Shown: one piece after another, positions 19,425 to 28,593 of the stretch
How the letters are laid out: the number at the start of each line of letters is the position of its first letter
Numbering within the stretch: position 1 is the first letter of the stretch
Translations under genes and position numbers: made by a program
Assembly (NCBI GenBank): GCA_963700255.1
Contig: CAVOWW010000024.1
Location: 124,001 to 188,000, forward strand
Source of the DNA: UBA10649 sp963700255
Lineage (GTDB): Bacteria; Actinomycetota; Actinomycetes; S36-B12
Reading direction: 5' to 3'
DNA: 64,000 nt
The notes under the pieces: model-generated
The model's database searches: none
What the model saw: the letters and a program-made list of their open reading frames with translations, nothing else
What the model was told of the DNA's origin: nothing

Positions 19425-20099
19425 GTGACTGCGCCCACCTACGCGTCCTCCGACGTGCCCGGGGGCGGATCCCTCGCCTCGGCGCATGCGTTGGCGGTCC
19501 CGCGGACGGCGCGGGGCGTGGCGACGGCGTCCATCACCCTGCTCGGCGCACTGCTGCTCCTGCTGCCCGTCGGCGCGGTCCTCCAGATCGTGCTCAGCTC
19601 CCAGCTCGACGACCGCTCGCAGACCCAGGCCATCGTCGTGCTCGACCCGGCTCGGTACTGGGGCGACTCCACCCCCGTCCTGCGCGCGCGCCTCGAGCAC
19701 GCTGCCACGCTCTACCGCGAGGGGGTGGCCCCGGTCATCGTCGTGACTGGTCCTCGGCGCACCGCCGCATTCGAGCGGTTCCAGCTGATGTCGCACGGGG
19801 TGCCGTCGAGGGACATCGTCGCGTTCGACACCGGCGTGGACACCGTGGGCTCGCTGCGGGTGGTCGCCGGGGTCATGCGCGACCTCGGGTGGTCCGCCGC
19901 GACGGTGGTGACCGACCCGGCGCACGCTGCGCGCGCGCAGGCGACCGCGTCCGCTTACGGGATCGACGCGCACCTGTCGCCGACCGACGACGGCCCGGGG
20001 ACGGCCATGACCTCGGAGTACGTCGGCCGCGAGACGCTCGCGCTGCTGCGCTACTACGCCGTGACCCGGTGGCAGATCCCCGAGATCATCCGGCACTGA
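19425..20099 (+). CDS. YdcF/DUF218-like membrane-anchored protein
   Basis: A 224-residue protein with one membrane helix (about residues 37-60) and an extracytoplasmic DUF218 domain: AIVVLDPARYWGDSTPVLRA, HAATLYREGVAPVIVVTGPR and ATVVTDPAHAARAQATASAY. DUF218 proteins include SanA and YdcF, tied to envelope integrity in some bacteria; the reaction is not established. Starts at GTG 19425. Confidence 0.82.
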   Translation: MTAPTYASSDVPGGGSLASAHALAVPRTARGVATASITLLGALLLLLPVGAVLQIVLSSQLDDRSQTQAIVVLDPARYWGDSTPVLRARLEHAATLYREGVAPVIVVTGPRRTAAFERFQLMSHGVPSRDIVAFDTGVDTVGSLRVVAGVMRDLGWSAATVVTDPAHAARAQATASAYGIDAHLSPTDDGPGTAMTSEYVGRETLALLRYYAVTRWQIPEIIRH

Positions 20100-20144
20100 C
20101 CTCGGCGGCGGGCCTCCTCGGGACCATCGGTTTAGCATGGCGGC

Positions 20145-20708
20145 GTGAGCCGACGCAGTGTCATCGCGGTGGCCGTGCTCGTGCTCGTCCCTGTGCTGCT
20201 GGCGGGCTGCGGCCGCGACCAGCCGGCGTCCGAGCTCGTCGGCGTCGACACCATCTCGTCCCAGGACCGCGCTGAGGTGCCCGTCATCGCCGGCACGACC
20301 CTCGACGGCGAGTCACTCGACGTCGCCGACCTGCGGGGGCGGATCGTGGTGGTGAACTCCTGGGCCTCGTGGTGCGGGCCGTGCCGGGAGGAGACCCCGG
20401 CCTTCGTCGAGCTGTCCAAGGGCGTCAACCCGGACGACGTCGCCGTCGTGGGGCTCAACGTGACCGATGACGATGCGGCTGCGCGGGCCTTCGCGGAGGA
20501 GTTCGCCATGCCCTACCCCAGCATCGTGGATGCCGAGGGCGACATCCTCGCCACGATTCCCGGGGTGCCGCCCTCGTCGCTGCCGAGCACCGTGATCCTC
20601 GATCGCGAGGGTCGCATCGCCGCCAGGGTCATCGGGGCCACGGATGCCATGGAGCTGGCGTCCCTGATCGCCGCGATCATGGACGAGGAGCAGGCTCCGG
20701 CCTCCTGA
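20145..20708 (+). CDS. TlpA/ResA-like thioredoxin lipoprotein
   Basis: The 187-residue protein has a lipoprotein signal ending LLAGCGRD and a thioredoxin-like redoxin domain: IVVVNSWASWCGPCREETPA with the CGPC redox pair, VVGLNVTDDD, and the cis-Pro segment LPSTVILDREG. TlpA/ResA proteins reduce disulfides outside the membrane, often in cytochrome c maturation, but no ccs genes are seen here. Precedes the flavocytochrome-like operon by about 90 bases. Confidence 0.88.
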   Translation: MSRRSVIAVAVLVLVPVLLAGCGRDQPASELVGVDTISSQDRAEVPVIAGTTLDGESLDVADLRGRIVVVNSWASWCGPCREETPAFVELSKGVNPDDVAVVGLNVTDDDAAARAFAEEFAMPYPSIVDAEGDILATIPGVPPSSLPSTVILDREGRIAARVIGATDAMELASLIAAIMDEEQAPAS

Positions 20709-20797
20709 GGTAATCGGTCCGTTGGTTCTGTGTACGGGTTCGGTCAGGAGGGGCCTGTCCGGTTCGATCCCGTCGCCTCGTGGGTGAGCATGGGGTC

Positions 20798-22210
20798 ATG
20801 AGCATCACGAGTGACGCCCGCAGGACGGCGGGACCCGCCGTCGACGGGACCGAGCTCCGCGTCGTCCGGCGACTGCCGCGCCCGCGCCAGGCCCGCGTCC
20901 GCACGTCCGACCTCGTCGCCGTGGGCGGGTTCGTCAGCATCGTCACCCTCGGCCTGTGGTGGCAGCACGGCGGGCTCACCGCCCTCCTGGGCGGCGGGAT
21001 CGAGACGCTCGCGGGCATCGGGCAGCTGTCGGGGCTGATCGCCGCCCTCGCCGCGCTCGGGGGCCTCGTCCTCACATCGCGTCCGAGGCCGATCGAGCGC
21101 CGGTACGGCCAGGACCGGCTCCTGGCGGCGCACCGCTGGTTCGGGATCGTCACCGTGGTCACGGTCCTCGTCCACGCGGTGACGGACACCTGGGCCTGGG
21201 GCGCGGCCACGGGCGGCACGATCGTCAGCGGCCTGGTGGACCTCCTCGCGAACGAGGCCTGGATGGTGGCCGCCACGGTGGGCACCGTGCTGATGCTCGT
21301 CATCGGGCTGTCGTCGTGGCGTCGAGTACGACGCCTCATCCCGTACGAGACCTGGTACTTCGTCCACCTGACCGGCTACCTCGCCGTGCTGCTCGGCTTC
21401 GGCCACCAGCTCACCCTCGGTGCCGACTTCGCCACGGACACGCTCGCCTTCTGGTGGTGGACGGGCCTGTTCGCCGCTGCCTTCGTCCTGATCGCCTACG
21501 CCCGCCTCAGCGACCTCGTTCGATCGGTCAGCCGTCGTCTCTACGTCACGGCCGTCTCCCGGGAGGCGAACGGGATCGGATCTCTGCACGTGTCCGGTCC
21601 CGGTCTTCGGCGACTGCGGGTCGCCGGCGGCCAGTACTTCAACGTTCGCGCCCTGACCCCGGACCTCTGGTGGCAGACGCACCCGTTCTCCGTCTCCGCC
21701 GCACCCACGACCGCGGGGCTCCGCTTCACGATCAAGGAGCTGGGGGAGGACTCGGCACGCATGCTCCAGCTGACGCCCGGTACCCGCGTCCTCCTCGAGG
21801 GGCCGTACGGCGTGTTCACCGCAGAGCGTGCCGAGGGTGCGCCGGTCGTACTGGTGGCCGGTGGCGTCGGGATCGCCCCCATCCGGGCGCTGCTCGAGGA
21901 CTGCGGACCGCATCAGCGCCCGGTGGTCATCGTGCGCGTCCACGACGATGCGGATGCCGCGCACCGCCTCGAGCTCGAACGCATGGTCGCCGCGCGGAAC
22001 GGCACGCTGCACGTGCTCGCCGGCCCGCGTCGCTGGTTCGCCCGGAACGACCCGTTCGCGCCGGAGACGCTGAGGGCCTGGATCCCCGATCTCCGCGCCC
22101 GTCACGTGTTCGTCTGCGGCCCCGCCTCGCTCGAGTCGGCTGTCATGAAGGGCATGCGCAGGGCGGGCGTCCCCGCCGGGCACATCCACCACGAACGATT
22201 CGGAGTCTGA
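20798..22210 (+). CDS. Ferric reductase-like transmembrane flavoprotein
   Basis: The 470-residue protein combines a six-helix heme-binding ferric-reductase-like domain (AHRWFGIVTVVTVLVHAVTD, WYFVHLTGYLAVLLGFGHQL with the paired His) with a C-terminal FAD/NAD(P)H reductase: HPFSVSAAPT, LLEGPYGVFT, VLVAGGVGIAPIRALLED and HVFVCGPASLESAVMKGM. It should move electrons from NAD(P)H across the membrane. ATG 20798 is favoured over GTG 20780. One base separates it from the FMN-binding protein gene, and apbE follows, so the three form an electron-transfer unit. Confidence 0.88.
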   Translation: MSITSDARRTAGPAVDGTELRVVRRLPRPRQARVRTSDLVAVGGFVSIVTLGLWWQHGGLTALLGGGIETLAGIGQLSGLIAALAALGGLVLTSRPRPIERRYGQDRLLAAHRWFGIVTVVTVLVHAVTDTWAWGAATGGTIVSGLVDLLANEAWMVAATVGTVLMLVIGLSSWRRVRRLIPYETWYFVHLTGYLAVLLGFGHQLTLGADFATDTLAFWWWTGLFAAAFVLIAYARLSDLVRSVSRRLYVTAVSREANGIGSLHVSGPGLRRLRVAGGQYFNVRALTPDLWWQTHPFSVSAAPTTAGLRFTIKELGEDSARMLQLTPGTRVLLEGPYGVFTAERAEGAPVVLVAGGVGIAPIRALLEDCGPHQRPVVIVRVHDDADAAHRLELERMVAARNGTLHVLAGPRRWFARNDPFAPETLRAWIPDLRARHVFVCGPASLESAVMKGMRRAGVPAGHIHHERFGV

Positions 22211-22211
22211 C

Positions 22212-22676
22212 ATGGCCGGACTGGCACGTCGCCTCGCCCCTGCAGCGGCGCTGGGCGGACTGGCGATCGTCATCGTCGGCGTCGCCGATCCGGTGATCGC
22301 CGGGCGCAGCGACGCGACCGACGCCGGAGTCACGCAGGAGCAGGCGGCAGCGGCGGAGGCGCCGGCCATCACGGAGGCGCCTGTCGACACCGCCGCGACG
22401 TGTGCGAACGCGGACGAGGTCACCGGCGACTCCGTCATGACCCAGTGGGGCCCGGTGCAGGTGTCGGCCACGGTCGCCGGCGGCCGGGTGTGCGAGGTCC
22501 ATGCCGTCGACTGGCCTGCGAACGACCGCAAGTCCCAGATGATCAACTCGTACGCGATCCCTGAGCTCGACGCCTCCGCGACCCAGTCCGGCATGGCGTT
22601 CGACTACGTGTCCGGCGCGACGTACACGTCGCAGGCGTACGGCGCCTCGCTGCAGTCGATCCTGGACGCCCTGTGA
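22212..22676 (+). CDS. Exported FMN-binding domain protein
   Basis: A 154-residue protein with an N-terminal signal or anchor (about 10-30), a low-complexity Ala/Glu linker and an FMN_bind domain ending in FDYVSGATYTSQAYGASLQS. The Thr in SGATYTS is the residue to which ApbE enzymes attach FMN by a phosphoester bond, and apbE is the next gene (4-base overlap). The flavinylated domain probably takes electrons from the upstream reductase to an external acceptor. Confidence 0.88.
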   Translation: MAGLARRLAPAAALGGLAIVIVGVADPVIAGRSDATDAGVTQEQAAAAEAPAITEAPVDTAATCANADEVTGDSVMTQWGPVQVSATVAGGRVCEVHAVDWPANDRKSQMINSYAIPELDASATQSGMAFDYVSGATYTSQAYGASLQSILDAL

Positions 22677-23443
22677 GCGGCGCGCGACTGGTCTTCCCGG
22701 TGATGGGCACGGTCGCCAGCCTCGTCATCGCGGATCAGGACGTCGACGCTCTCGGCCGGGCCGCGGTCGATGCGGCCCTGCGGTCGACTCGGGCCGTGCT
22801 CGAGTCGATGGACCGCCGGTTCAGCCACTACCGCCGCGACAGTGACATCAGTCGCTGGGTGGCCGGGGACGATGTGGCGCCAGACGCGGCGGAGGAGATC
22901 GCGCACGTGCTCGGCGAGTGCGGACGCCTCCACGCTGACTCGGAGGGAGTGTTCCGGGCGCGCAACCCGCGAACGGGAGCCCTGGACACCGCGGGCTTCG
23001 TCAAGGGCTACGCGATCGCCCGGGCCGCAGCCCACCTGCGGGACCTGGGAGCGGGCGGCTTCATGGTGGGAGTCGGCGGTGACGTCCACTGCACTGGGCG
23101 GGCCTCGGACGGGCGGCCCTGGCGGGTGGCCATCCAGGACCCGCACGCCAGCCACGGCGTGCTGGCCCTCGTCGAGGCAGTCGACAGCGCGGTGGCCACG
23201 TCCGGCACCGCCGAGCGCGGTGACCACATCTGGCGGCCCGACACCCGGCCGGTCGGCAGCGGCCTGCGCTCCTTCACCGTGATGGGTCCGGATATCGCCG
23301 AGGCGGACGCCTACGCGACCGTCGGGTTCGCCATGGGCGAGTCAGGGATGGCCTGGGTGGCGGCCCATGACGGCTACCGGTCGCTCATCGTCCGCACCGA
23401 CGGGACCGTCACGTCCGACGCCGCACTAGTCTCGGCAGCGTGA
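22673..23443 (+). CDS. apbE: FAD:protein FMN transferase
   Basis: ApbE attaches FMN from FAD to a Thr of target proteins. The 256-residue product has PVMGTVASLVI at the start, the GFVKGYAIARAA region, and GGFMVGVGGDVHCTG, the usual FAD-binding features, though it is shorter than many family members (about 300) and lacks a signal peptide, suggesting a cytoplasmic enzyme. Starts at GTG 22673 overlapping the FMN-binding protein gene. Its own stop overlaps the dgt GTG. Confidence 0.88.
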   Translation: MSGARLVFPVMGTVASLVIADQDVDALGRAAVDAALRSTRAVLESMDRRFSHYRRDSDISRWVAGDDVAPDAAEEIAHVLGECGRLHADSEGVFRARNPRTGALDTAGFVKGYAIARAAAHLRDLGAGGFMVGVGGDVHCTGRASDGRPWRVAIQDPHASHGVLALVEAVDSAVATSGTAERGDHIWRPDTRPVGSGLRSFTVMGPDIAEADAYATVGFAMGESGMAWVAAHDGYRSLIVRTDGTVTSDAALVSAA

Positions 23444-24678
23444 GTCCGGTCCCTGCCTCCGATTACGACGACCACGACACCGCCCGCTTCGTGGATGAGC
23501 CCGTCAAGGAGTCGGTCCGAAGCGCCTTCGCCCGCGACCGGGCCCGGGTGCTGCACTCGGCGGCCCTGCGGCGACTGGCGGCCAAGACGCAGGTGATGGT
23601 GGCCGGCGAGGCGGACTTCCCCCGAACGCGGCTGACCCACACCCTCGAGGTCGCACAGATCGCCCGCGAGCTCGGTGCGGCACTGGGCTGCGACCCGGAC
23701 GTCGTCGAGGTCGCCGGCCTCGCCCATGACCTCGGGCATCCGCCCTACGGGCACAACGGCGAGGAGGAGCTCGACCGGATCGCCGACCGGATCGGCGGAT
23801 TCGAGGGCAACGCCCAGTCGCTGCGCGTCCTTACCCGCCTCGAGGCGAAGGTCGTCGATCCCGCCACGGGGGCGAGTGTCGGGCTGAACCTGAGCCGCGC
23901 CTCGCTCGACGCGTCGTGCAAGTACCCGTGGACGAGGAAGCCCGGGCTGCGCAAGTTCGGCGCCTATGCCGACGACGTCCCGGTGTTCGACTGGCTGCGG
24001 ACCGGCGCTCCGGCGGAGCGCACCTGCATCGAGGAGCAGGTGATGGACTGGTCCGATGACGTCGCCTACTCGGTGCACGACTTCGAGGATGCCGTCCACT
24101 CCGGCATCGCCTCGCTCGATGTCTTCGCCTCGCGTGAGGAGCGCCGTGCCCTCGTGGAGACGGCCCACCGGCGCTTCCCGGGGGAGGGGGAGCCGGCAGA
24201 GCTCGAGGAGGCACTGGACCGCCTGGTCGCCCTCGAGTACTGGCCGCGTCGTTTCGACGGATCCATGGCCGACCTCGTCACGCTCAAGCACTTCACCAGC
24301 TACCTCATCGGCCGGTTCTGCTCCACCGCCCAGGTCGCGACTCAGGTGGCGTACGGCCCCGGCCCGCACACCCGCTACAACGCTGACCTCGTGGTACCGG
24401 ACGAGGTGCGGGCAGAGGTGTCGGTGATGAAGGCCGTGGCCGTGCTGTACGTGATGCACCGGCCGGGCGCCGAGGAGGAGTACGCCAAGCAGAGGTCGAC
24501 GATCGCCGAGCTCGTCAACGCGCTCGTGCTCGACGGCGGCCGGTCGCTCGAGCCCTGGCTGCGTGACTCCTACGCGAAGGCGCCCGACGATGCCGAGCGT
24601 CTGCGCGTGGTGATCGACCAGGTCGCCAGCCTGACGGACGTCAGCATCGTCGCCTGGCACCGCCAACACGTGCGCTGA
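23440..24678 (+). CDS. dgt: Deoxyguanosinetriphosphate triphosphohydrolase-like protein
   Basis: Hydrolyses dNTPs to the nucleoside and triphosphate. The 412-residue HD-domain enzyme shows RRLAAKTQVM, FPRTRLTHTLEVAQIARELG, the HD pair GLAHDLGHPPYGHNGE and DWSDDVAYSVHDFEDAVHSG. Starts at GTG 23440, overlapping apbE by GTGA. In actinobacteria dgt commonly lies next to dnaG, as here with one convergent gene between. Confidence 0.92.
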   Translation: MSPVPASDYDDHDTARFVDEPVKESVRSAFARDRARVLHSAALRRLAAKTQVMVAGEADFPRTRLTHTLEVAQIARELGAALGCDPDVVEVAGLAHDLGHPPYGHNGEEELDRIADRIGGFEGNAQSLRVLTRLEAKVVDPATGASVGLNLSRASLDASCKYPWTRKPGLRKFGAYADDVPVFDWLRTGAPAERTCIEEQVMDWSDDVAYSVHDFEDAVHSGIASLDVFASREERRALVETAHRRFPGEGEPAELEEALDRLVALEYWPRRFDGSMADLVTLKHFTSYLIGRFCSTAQVATQVAYGPGPHTRYNADLVVPDEVRAEVSVMKAVAVLYVMHRPGAEEEYAKQRSTIAELVNALVLDGGRSLEPWLRDSYAKAPDDAERLRVVIDQVASLTDVSIVAWHRQHVR

Positions 24679-24696
24679 CGGGCGGACGCGACGAGA

Positions 24697-25893
24697 TCAC
24701 GCCGCCGCGACGACCGCAAGCAGGCGGTCGATCTCCTCGGTGGTGTTGTACGCATGCGGGCTGACGCGGACGAGTCCGTCGAGACCGTGCCTGTCGAAGT
24801 CGCGGCGGGCGTAGTCGGGAGTGGACAGGCTGACGTTCACTCCGGACGCCTTGATGTGAGCAGCGAGCTCCGCCGCCGGGATGCCGTCCCGGGTCAGCGT
24901 CACGATTCCGCCACGGATCCGGCCGCGGTCGTGCACATGGACGCCGGGGATCGTCTCGAGCCCGTCACGCGCGTACTGCGCCAGTTCGGCGATCCTCAGG
25001 GAGAGTGCTTCGATACCGCAGTCGCGTGCGTAGTCGATCGCGGCCCCCAGCCCCAGCAGGGCTGCATAGGACTTCTCCCAGTACTCGAAGCGCCGCGCGG
25101 TGGCCTGGACCTCGTAGCCGTCGCTCGTCCACGTGGCTGAGTGAAGGTCGAGCGGGAAGGGCTCGAGCTCGTCGAGCGCTGCTTCGGACGCGTACAGGAA
25201 GCCGGTGCCTCGTGGGCCGCGAAGGAACTTGCGTCCGGTGGCCGACACGAAGTCGGCTCCGATCGAGGCGACGTCGACAGGGACCTGGCCGAGGGACTGG
25301 CAGGCATCGACGATGTACCAGGTGTCGGTTTCCCTGAGGATCGAGCCGATCGCAGCGACATCGTTGACGAGGCCGTTCTGAGACGGGCAGTGGGTCACGG
25401 CGACGACCGCGACGTCGACGTCGAGCATGCTGCGGAAGGCCTCCACGTCCACGGTGCCATCCTCGCCGTCCGGGATGAACTGGATGCGGGCGCCATCGCG
25501 CATCGACAGCTGCAGCAGGGGCAGGACGTTGGATGCGTACTCGGCCGACGACACGAGGATGCGGTCTCCTGCGTCGAGCGGGCGCGTGAAGGCGATGGAG
25601 GAGATGGCGCGCGACCATGCGGCGGTTGCGGACTCGAGCAGCGCGATCTGGTCCGGACGGGCGCCGATGAGGGCGGCGGCGGACTCGCGCACCGCCTCGA
25701 TCCGGTCCGCGGCCTCCGCGTGCGCCTCGTAGCCGCCGATGAGCTCCTCCCTCCGGAGGTGGGCGACGACGGTGTCCGTGACGACGGCCGGCGGGAGGGC
25801 CGACCCCGCGTTGTTGAGGTGGATCACCTCCGCGCAGCCGGGCGTGTCAGCCCGGAGCCGGTCCACGTCGATGGCGCTCATAGGCGCATTCAA
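24697..25893 (-). CDS. PLP-dependent aminotransferase class V-like enzyme
   Basis: A 398-residue fold-type I PLP protein related to cysteine desulfurase/selenocysteine lyase and isopenicillin N epimerase. Visible motifs are IHLNNAGSALPP at the N-terminus, ESATAAWSRAISSIAF, VVAVTHCPSQNGLVND, the Asp in YIVDACQSLGQ and the PLP Lys in SATGRKFLRGPRGTGFLY. Substrate unknown; the usual desulfurase catalytic Cys loop is not obvious, which argues against a housekeeping IscS/SufS. An ATG at 25881 is a possible alternative start. Divergent from dnaG, convergent with dgt. Confidence 0.82.
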   Translation of the reverse strand: MNAPMSAIDVDRLRADTPGCAEVIHLNNAGSALPPAVVTDTVVAHLRREELIGGYEAHAEAADRIEAVRESAAALIGARPDQIALLESATAAWSRAISSIAFTRPLDAGDRILVSSAEYASNVLPLLQLSMRDGARIQFIPDGEDGTVDVEAFRSMLDVDVAVVAVTHCPSQNGLVNDVAAIGSILRETDTWYIVDACQSLGQVPVDVASIGADFVSATGRKFLRGPRGTGFLYASEAALDELEPFPLDLHSATWTSDGYEVQATARRFEYWEKSYAALLGLGAAIDYARDCGIEALSLRIAELAQYARDGLETIPGVHVHDRGRIRGGIVTLTRDGIPAAELAAHIKASGVNVSLSTPDYARRDFDRHGLDGLVRVSPHAYNTTEEIDRLLAVVAAA

Positions 25894-25936
25894 TCGGGTC
25901 GAGCCGGGCCTGCGCAGGGCGACCTAGACTCGGGGC

Positions 25937-27850
25937 ATGGCCGGCCGTATCCGCGACGAGGACATCGCCCTCGTGCGCGAGCGTGCCCGGATCGAGGAAG
26001 TCGTCCGCGAGTACGTCACGCTGAAGTCCGCGGGAGGCGGGTCGCTCAAGGGGCTGTGCCCCTTCCACGACGAGCGCTCGCCCAGCTTCCACGTCACCCC
26101 CAGCCGGGGCATGTGGTACTGCTTCGGCTGCGGCGAGGGCGGCGACGTGCTGTCGTTCGTCCAGAAGATCGATCACCTCAGCTTCGCGGAGGTCGTGGAG
26201 AAGCTCGCCGACCGCACGGGCGTCGAGCTTCGCTATGTCGACGGCGGTGCGGCGATCAACCGCCAGCAGGGGCAGCGAACCCGACTGGTCGAGGCGCACA
26301 AGGTCGCGGCCGCCTTCTACGTCACGCAGCTGGAGACGCCCGAGGCCCAGACCGGGCGCGAGTTCCTCACGACCCGCGGCTTCGACGCCGACGCGGCTGC
26401 CCACTTCGGGGTCGGCTTCGCGCCCAAGGGCTGGGACTCGCTGACCAACCACCTCCGCAAGAAGGGCTTCACCGATGCCGAGCTCCTCGCCGGCGGGCTG
26501 GTGAGCCAGGGCAACCGAGGGCCGTACGACCGCTTCCGCGGCCGGCTGGTCTGGCCCATCCGCGACCTGGGCGGCGAGGTCATCGGATTCGGCGCCCGCA
26601 AGCTGTTCGACGACGACGACGGCCCGAAGTACCTGAACACCCCCGAGACGCCGATCTACAAGAAGAGCCAGGTGCTGTACGGGATCGACCTGGCCCGCCG
26701 CGACATCTCCAAGAACCAGCAGGCCGTCATCGTCGAGGGCTACACCGATGTCATGGCGTGCCACCTCGCCGGCATCACCACGGCCGTCGCCACCTGCGGC
26801 ACCTCGTTCGGCACCGAGCACATCAAGGTCCTGCGTCGACTCCTCATGGACGACGATCAGATGCGCGGCAGCGTGGTCTTCACCTTCGACGGCGATGCCG
26901 CCGGCCAGAAGGCCGCCCTGCGCGCCTTCGAGGAGGACCAGCGGTTCGTCACGCAGACGTTCGTCGCGGTCGAGCCGAGCGGCCTTGATCCCTGCGACCT
27001 GCGCATCCAGCACGGGGATGCGGCGATCGTGGCGCTCGTCGACCGCCGGGTGCCGCTGTTCGAGTTCGCCATCCGGTCCACCCTGTCGGCCTACGACCTC
27101 GAGACTGCCGAGGGCCGGATCGCCGCCCTGCGCGAGGCCGCTCCCATCGTGGCCAAGATCCGCGACACGGCCCTGCGGCCGGAGTACTCACGCCGCCTTG
27201 CCGGGTGGCTGGGCGTCGATGTCGGCACCGTGACGGCGGCGGTCCAGACGGCCAGCCGCGTCACCAAGGCCCCCGCCCCGCCGCGCCGGGAGCAGCTCTC
27301 CGAGCGGCCGGCCGAGGACCCGGAGCCGTCTGCCAGGCCGACCATGCCCCGGACGCAGGCCGGCTCCCGCCGCGACCCGGCCCTGGTGGTCGAGCGCGAG
27401 GCGCTCAAGTGCGCGCTCCAGCAGCCCGAGGTCGTGGCCGCGTGGTACGCGAGCGTCGAGGAGACGGCCTTCACCCACCCGACGGCACGGCAGGTCCACT
27501 ACGCGATCGTGGGAGCCGGCTTGCCACGGGAGAACGTCTCCGGCCTGGGCTGGATCGATGCCGTCCTCGAGGCGTCCGTCGACGACTCCGTGCGCGGGCT
27601 GGTTCGCGAGCTGGCCGTGGACCCCCTGCCTGCCGAGGCCGGCCAGGACGCGCGCTATGCCATCGGAATGATCTCCCGGCTGCTCGAGCTGGACGCATCT
27701 CGCCGCATCGATGAGCTCCGTGGCCGGCTCCAGCGCACCGACCCGGTCGCGCAGGCCGAGGAGTACCAGAAGTGCTTCGCCGATCTCCTCGCCCTCGAGG
27801 AGTACCGGCGGTCGCGGGGGCAGGGCGCCCTCGGAGGGGAGGGCACATGA
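25937..27850 (+). CDS. dnaG: DNA primase
   Basis: Makes RNA primers for replication. The 637-residue product has the CHC2 zinc finger (C41, H44, C62, C65 in CPFHDERSPSFH and YCFGCGEGGD), the catalytic core with the TOPRIM motifs IVEGYTDVMACHLAG and FTFDGDAAGQKAALRAF, and a Pro/Arg-rich linker before a C-terminal helicase-binding region. Length is typical for actinobacteria. The stop overlaps the following gene by ATGA. Confidence 0.96.
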   Translation: MAGRIRDEDIALVRERARIEEVVREYVTLKSAGGGSLKGLCPFHDERSPSFHVTPSRGMWYCFGCGEGGDVLSFVQKIDHLSFAEVVEKLADRTGVELRYVDGGAAINRQQGQRTRLVEAHKVAAAFYVTQLETPEAQTGREFLTTRGFDADAAAHFGVGFAPKGWDSLTNHLRKKGFTDAELLAGGLVSQGNRGPYDRFRGRLVWPIRDLGGEVIGFGARKLFDDDDGPKYLNTPETPIYKKSQVLYGIDLARRDISKNQQAVIVEGYTDVMACHLAGITTAVATCGTSFGTEHIKVLRRLLMDDDQMRGSVVFTFDGDAAGQKAALRAFEEDQRFVTQTFVAVEPSGLDPCDLRIQHGDAAIVALVDRRVPLFEFAIRSTLSAYDLETAEGRIAALREAAPIVAKIRDTALRPEYSRRLAGWLGVDVGTVTAAVQTASRVTKAPAPPRREQLSERPAEDPEPSARPTMPRTQAGSRRDPALVVEREALKCALQQPEVVAAWYASVEETAFTHPTARQVHYAIVGAGLPRENVSGLGWIDAVLEASVDDSVRGLVRELAVDPLPAEAGQDARYAIGMISRLLELDASRRIDELRGRLQRTDPVAQAEEYQKCFADLLALEEYRRSRGQGALGGEGT

Positions 27851-28362
27851 GGATCATGCCGAAGCTGACCGGGCGGCTGCCCGGCGCCGTCATCGCGATG
27901 CTCCGCATCGAACCGGGGGAGCGGGTCGTCGCGTGGGGGAGCAGCCCGGGGGCGGATGCCACCCAGACGATGTTCGCCGCCGCCACGGACAAGGCCCTCT
28001 ACCTGCAGGCCACCGGGGACCGGCTCCCGTGGGACCGCATCAGCAAGGCCACCTGGGATGACCCCGTCCTCGAGCTGGTCGTCGCCGCCGAAGGCGGGCA
28101 GTCGCGGCTGCTGCGCCTCGACGTGGAGGACGCGCGGGATCTCCCGGCGGCGGTTCACGACCGGGTCACCGCCAGCGTGCTGATCAGCGAGCGTGTCGAC
28201 CTGGGCAATGGGGCGGGAGCGCTCATGGTTGCGCGGCGCACCGACGACGACGAGGTCAGGTGGACGGTCGTGTTCGACAGCGGGCTCGACGTGGCCGACC
28301 CGGCCCTGCGCGCGGCCGCTGACGCGGCCCTGGCCCGGCTCAGGGAGACCCTCGGCATCTGA
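27847..28362 (+). CDS. Conserved hypothetical protein coupled to dnaG
   Basis: A 171-residue soluble protein starting at an ATG overlapping the dnaG stop. It has a beta-rich pattern (ERVVAWGSSPGADATQTMF, TDKALYLQATGDRLPWDRIS) reminiscent of PH-like domains seen in many small actinobacterial proteins, then a helical C-terminus. Translational coupling and a similar downstream gene in related genomes (from memory) suggest co-expression with primase. No function can be assigned. Confidence 0.7.
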   Translation: MRIMPKLTGRLPGAVIAMLRIEPGERVVAWGSSPGADATQTMFAAATDKALYLQATGDRLPWDRISKATWDDPVLELVVAAEGGQSRLLRLDVEDARDLPAAVHDRVTASVLISERVDLGNGAGALMVARRTDDDEVRWTVVFDSGLDVADPALRAAADAALARLRETLGI

Positions 28363-28440
28363 CCGCCGGTCGGGAGGCACGTGTCGGCAGGTCGCCCGGG
28401 TCTTGCTATTCTTCGCGGGCTGGTCGGAAGGCCAGTGCTT

Positions 28441-28513
28441 TCCCCCATAGCTCAATTGGCAGAGCATTCGACTGTTAATCGAAGGGTTTCTGGTTCGAGT
28501 CCAGATGGGGGAG
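28441..28513 (+). tRNA. tRNA-Asn (GTT)
   Basis: A 73-base cloverleaf: acceptor TCCCCCA pairs with TGGGGGA (28506-28512), discriminator G; D arm AGCTCAATTGGCAGAGC; anticodon stem TTCGA/TCGAA with loop CTGTTAA, anticodon GTT at 28474-28476; T arm with GGTTCGAGTC. CCA is not encoded. Confidence 0.95.
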
Positions 28514-28593
28514 CGCGTAGGTGCCCTCAACCCAGCTGGGTTGGGGGCATCGCTGCCTCGGTGGCCAGACGCGAGGCCAGCAGCGAGGAGTCC

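Noticed and set aside
17429..19438. 669-residue frame opposite ppdK
   Set aside because: Asp/His/Arg-rich low-order sequence with no start signal; shadow of ppdK.
25141..26988. 615-residue frame across aminotransferase and dnaG
   Set aside because: Crosses a divergent promoter and is antisense to one gene and out of frame with the other.
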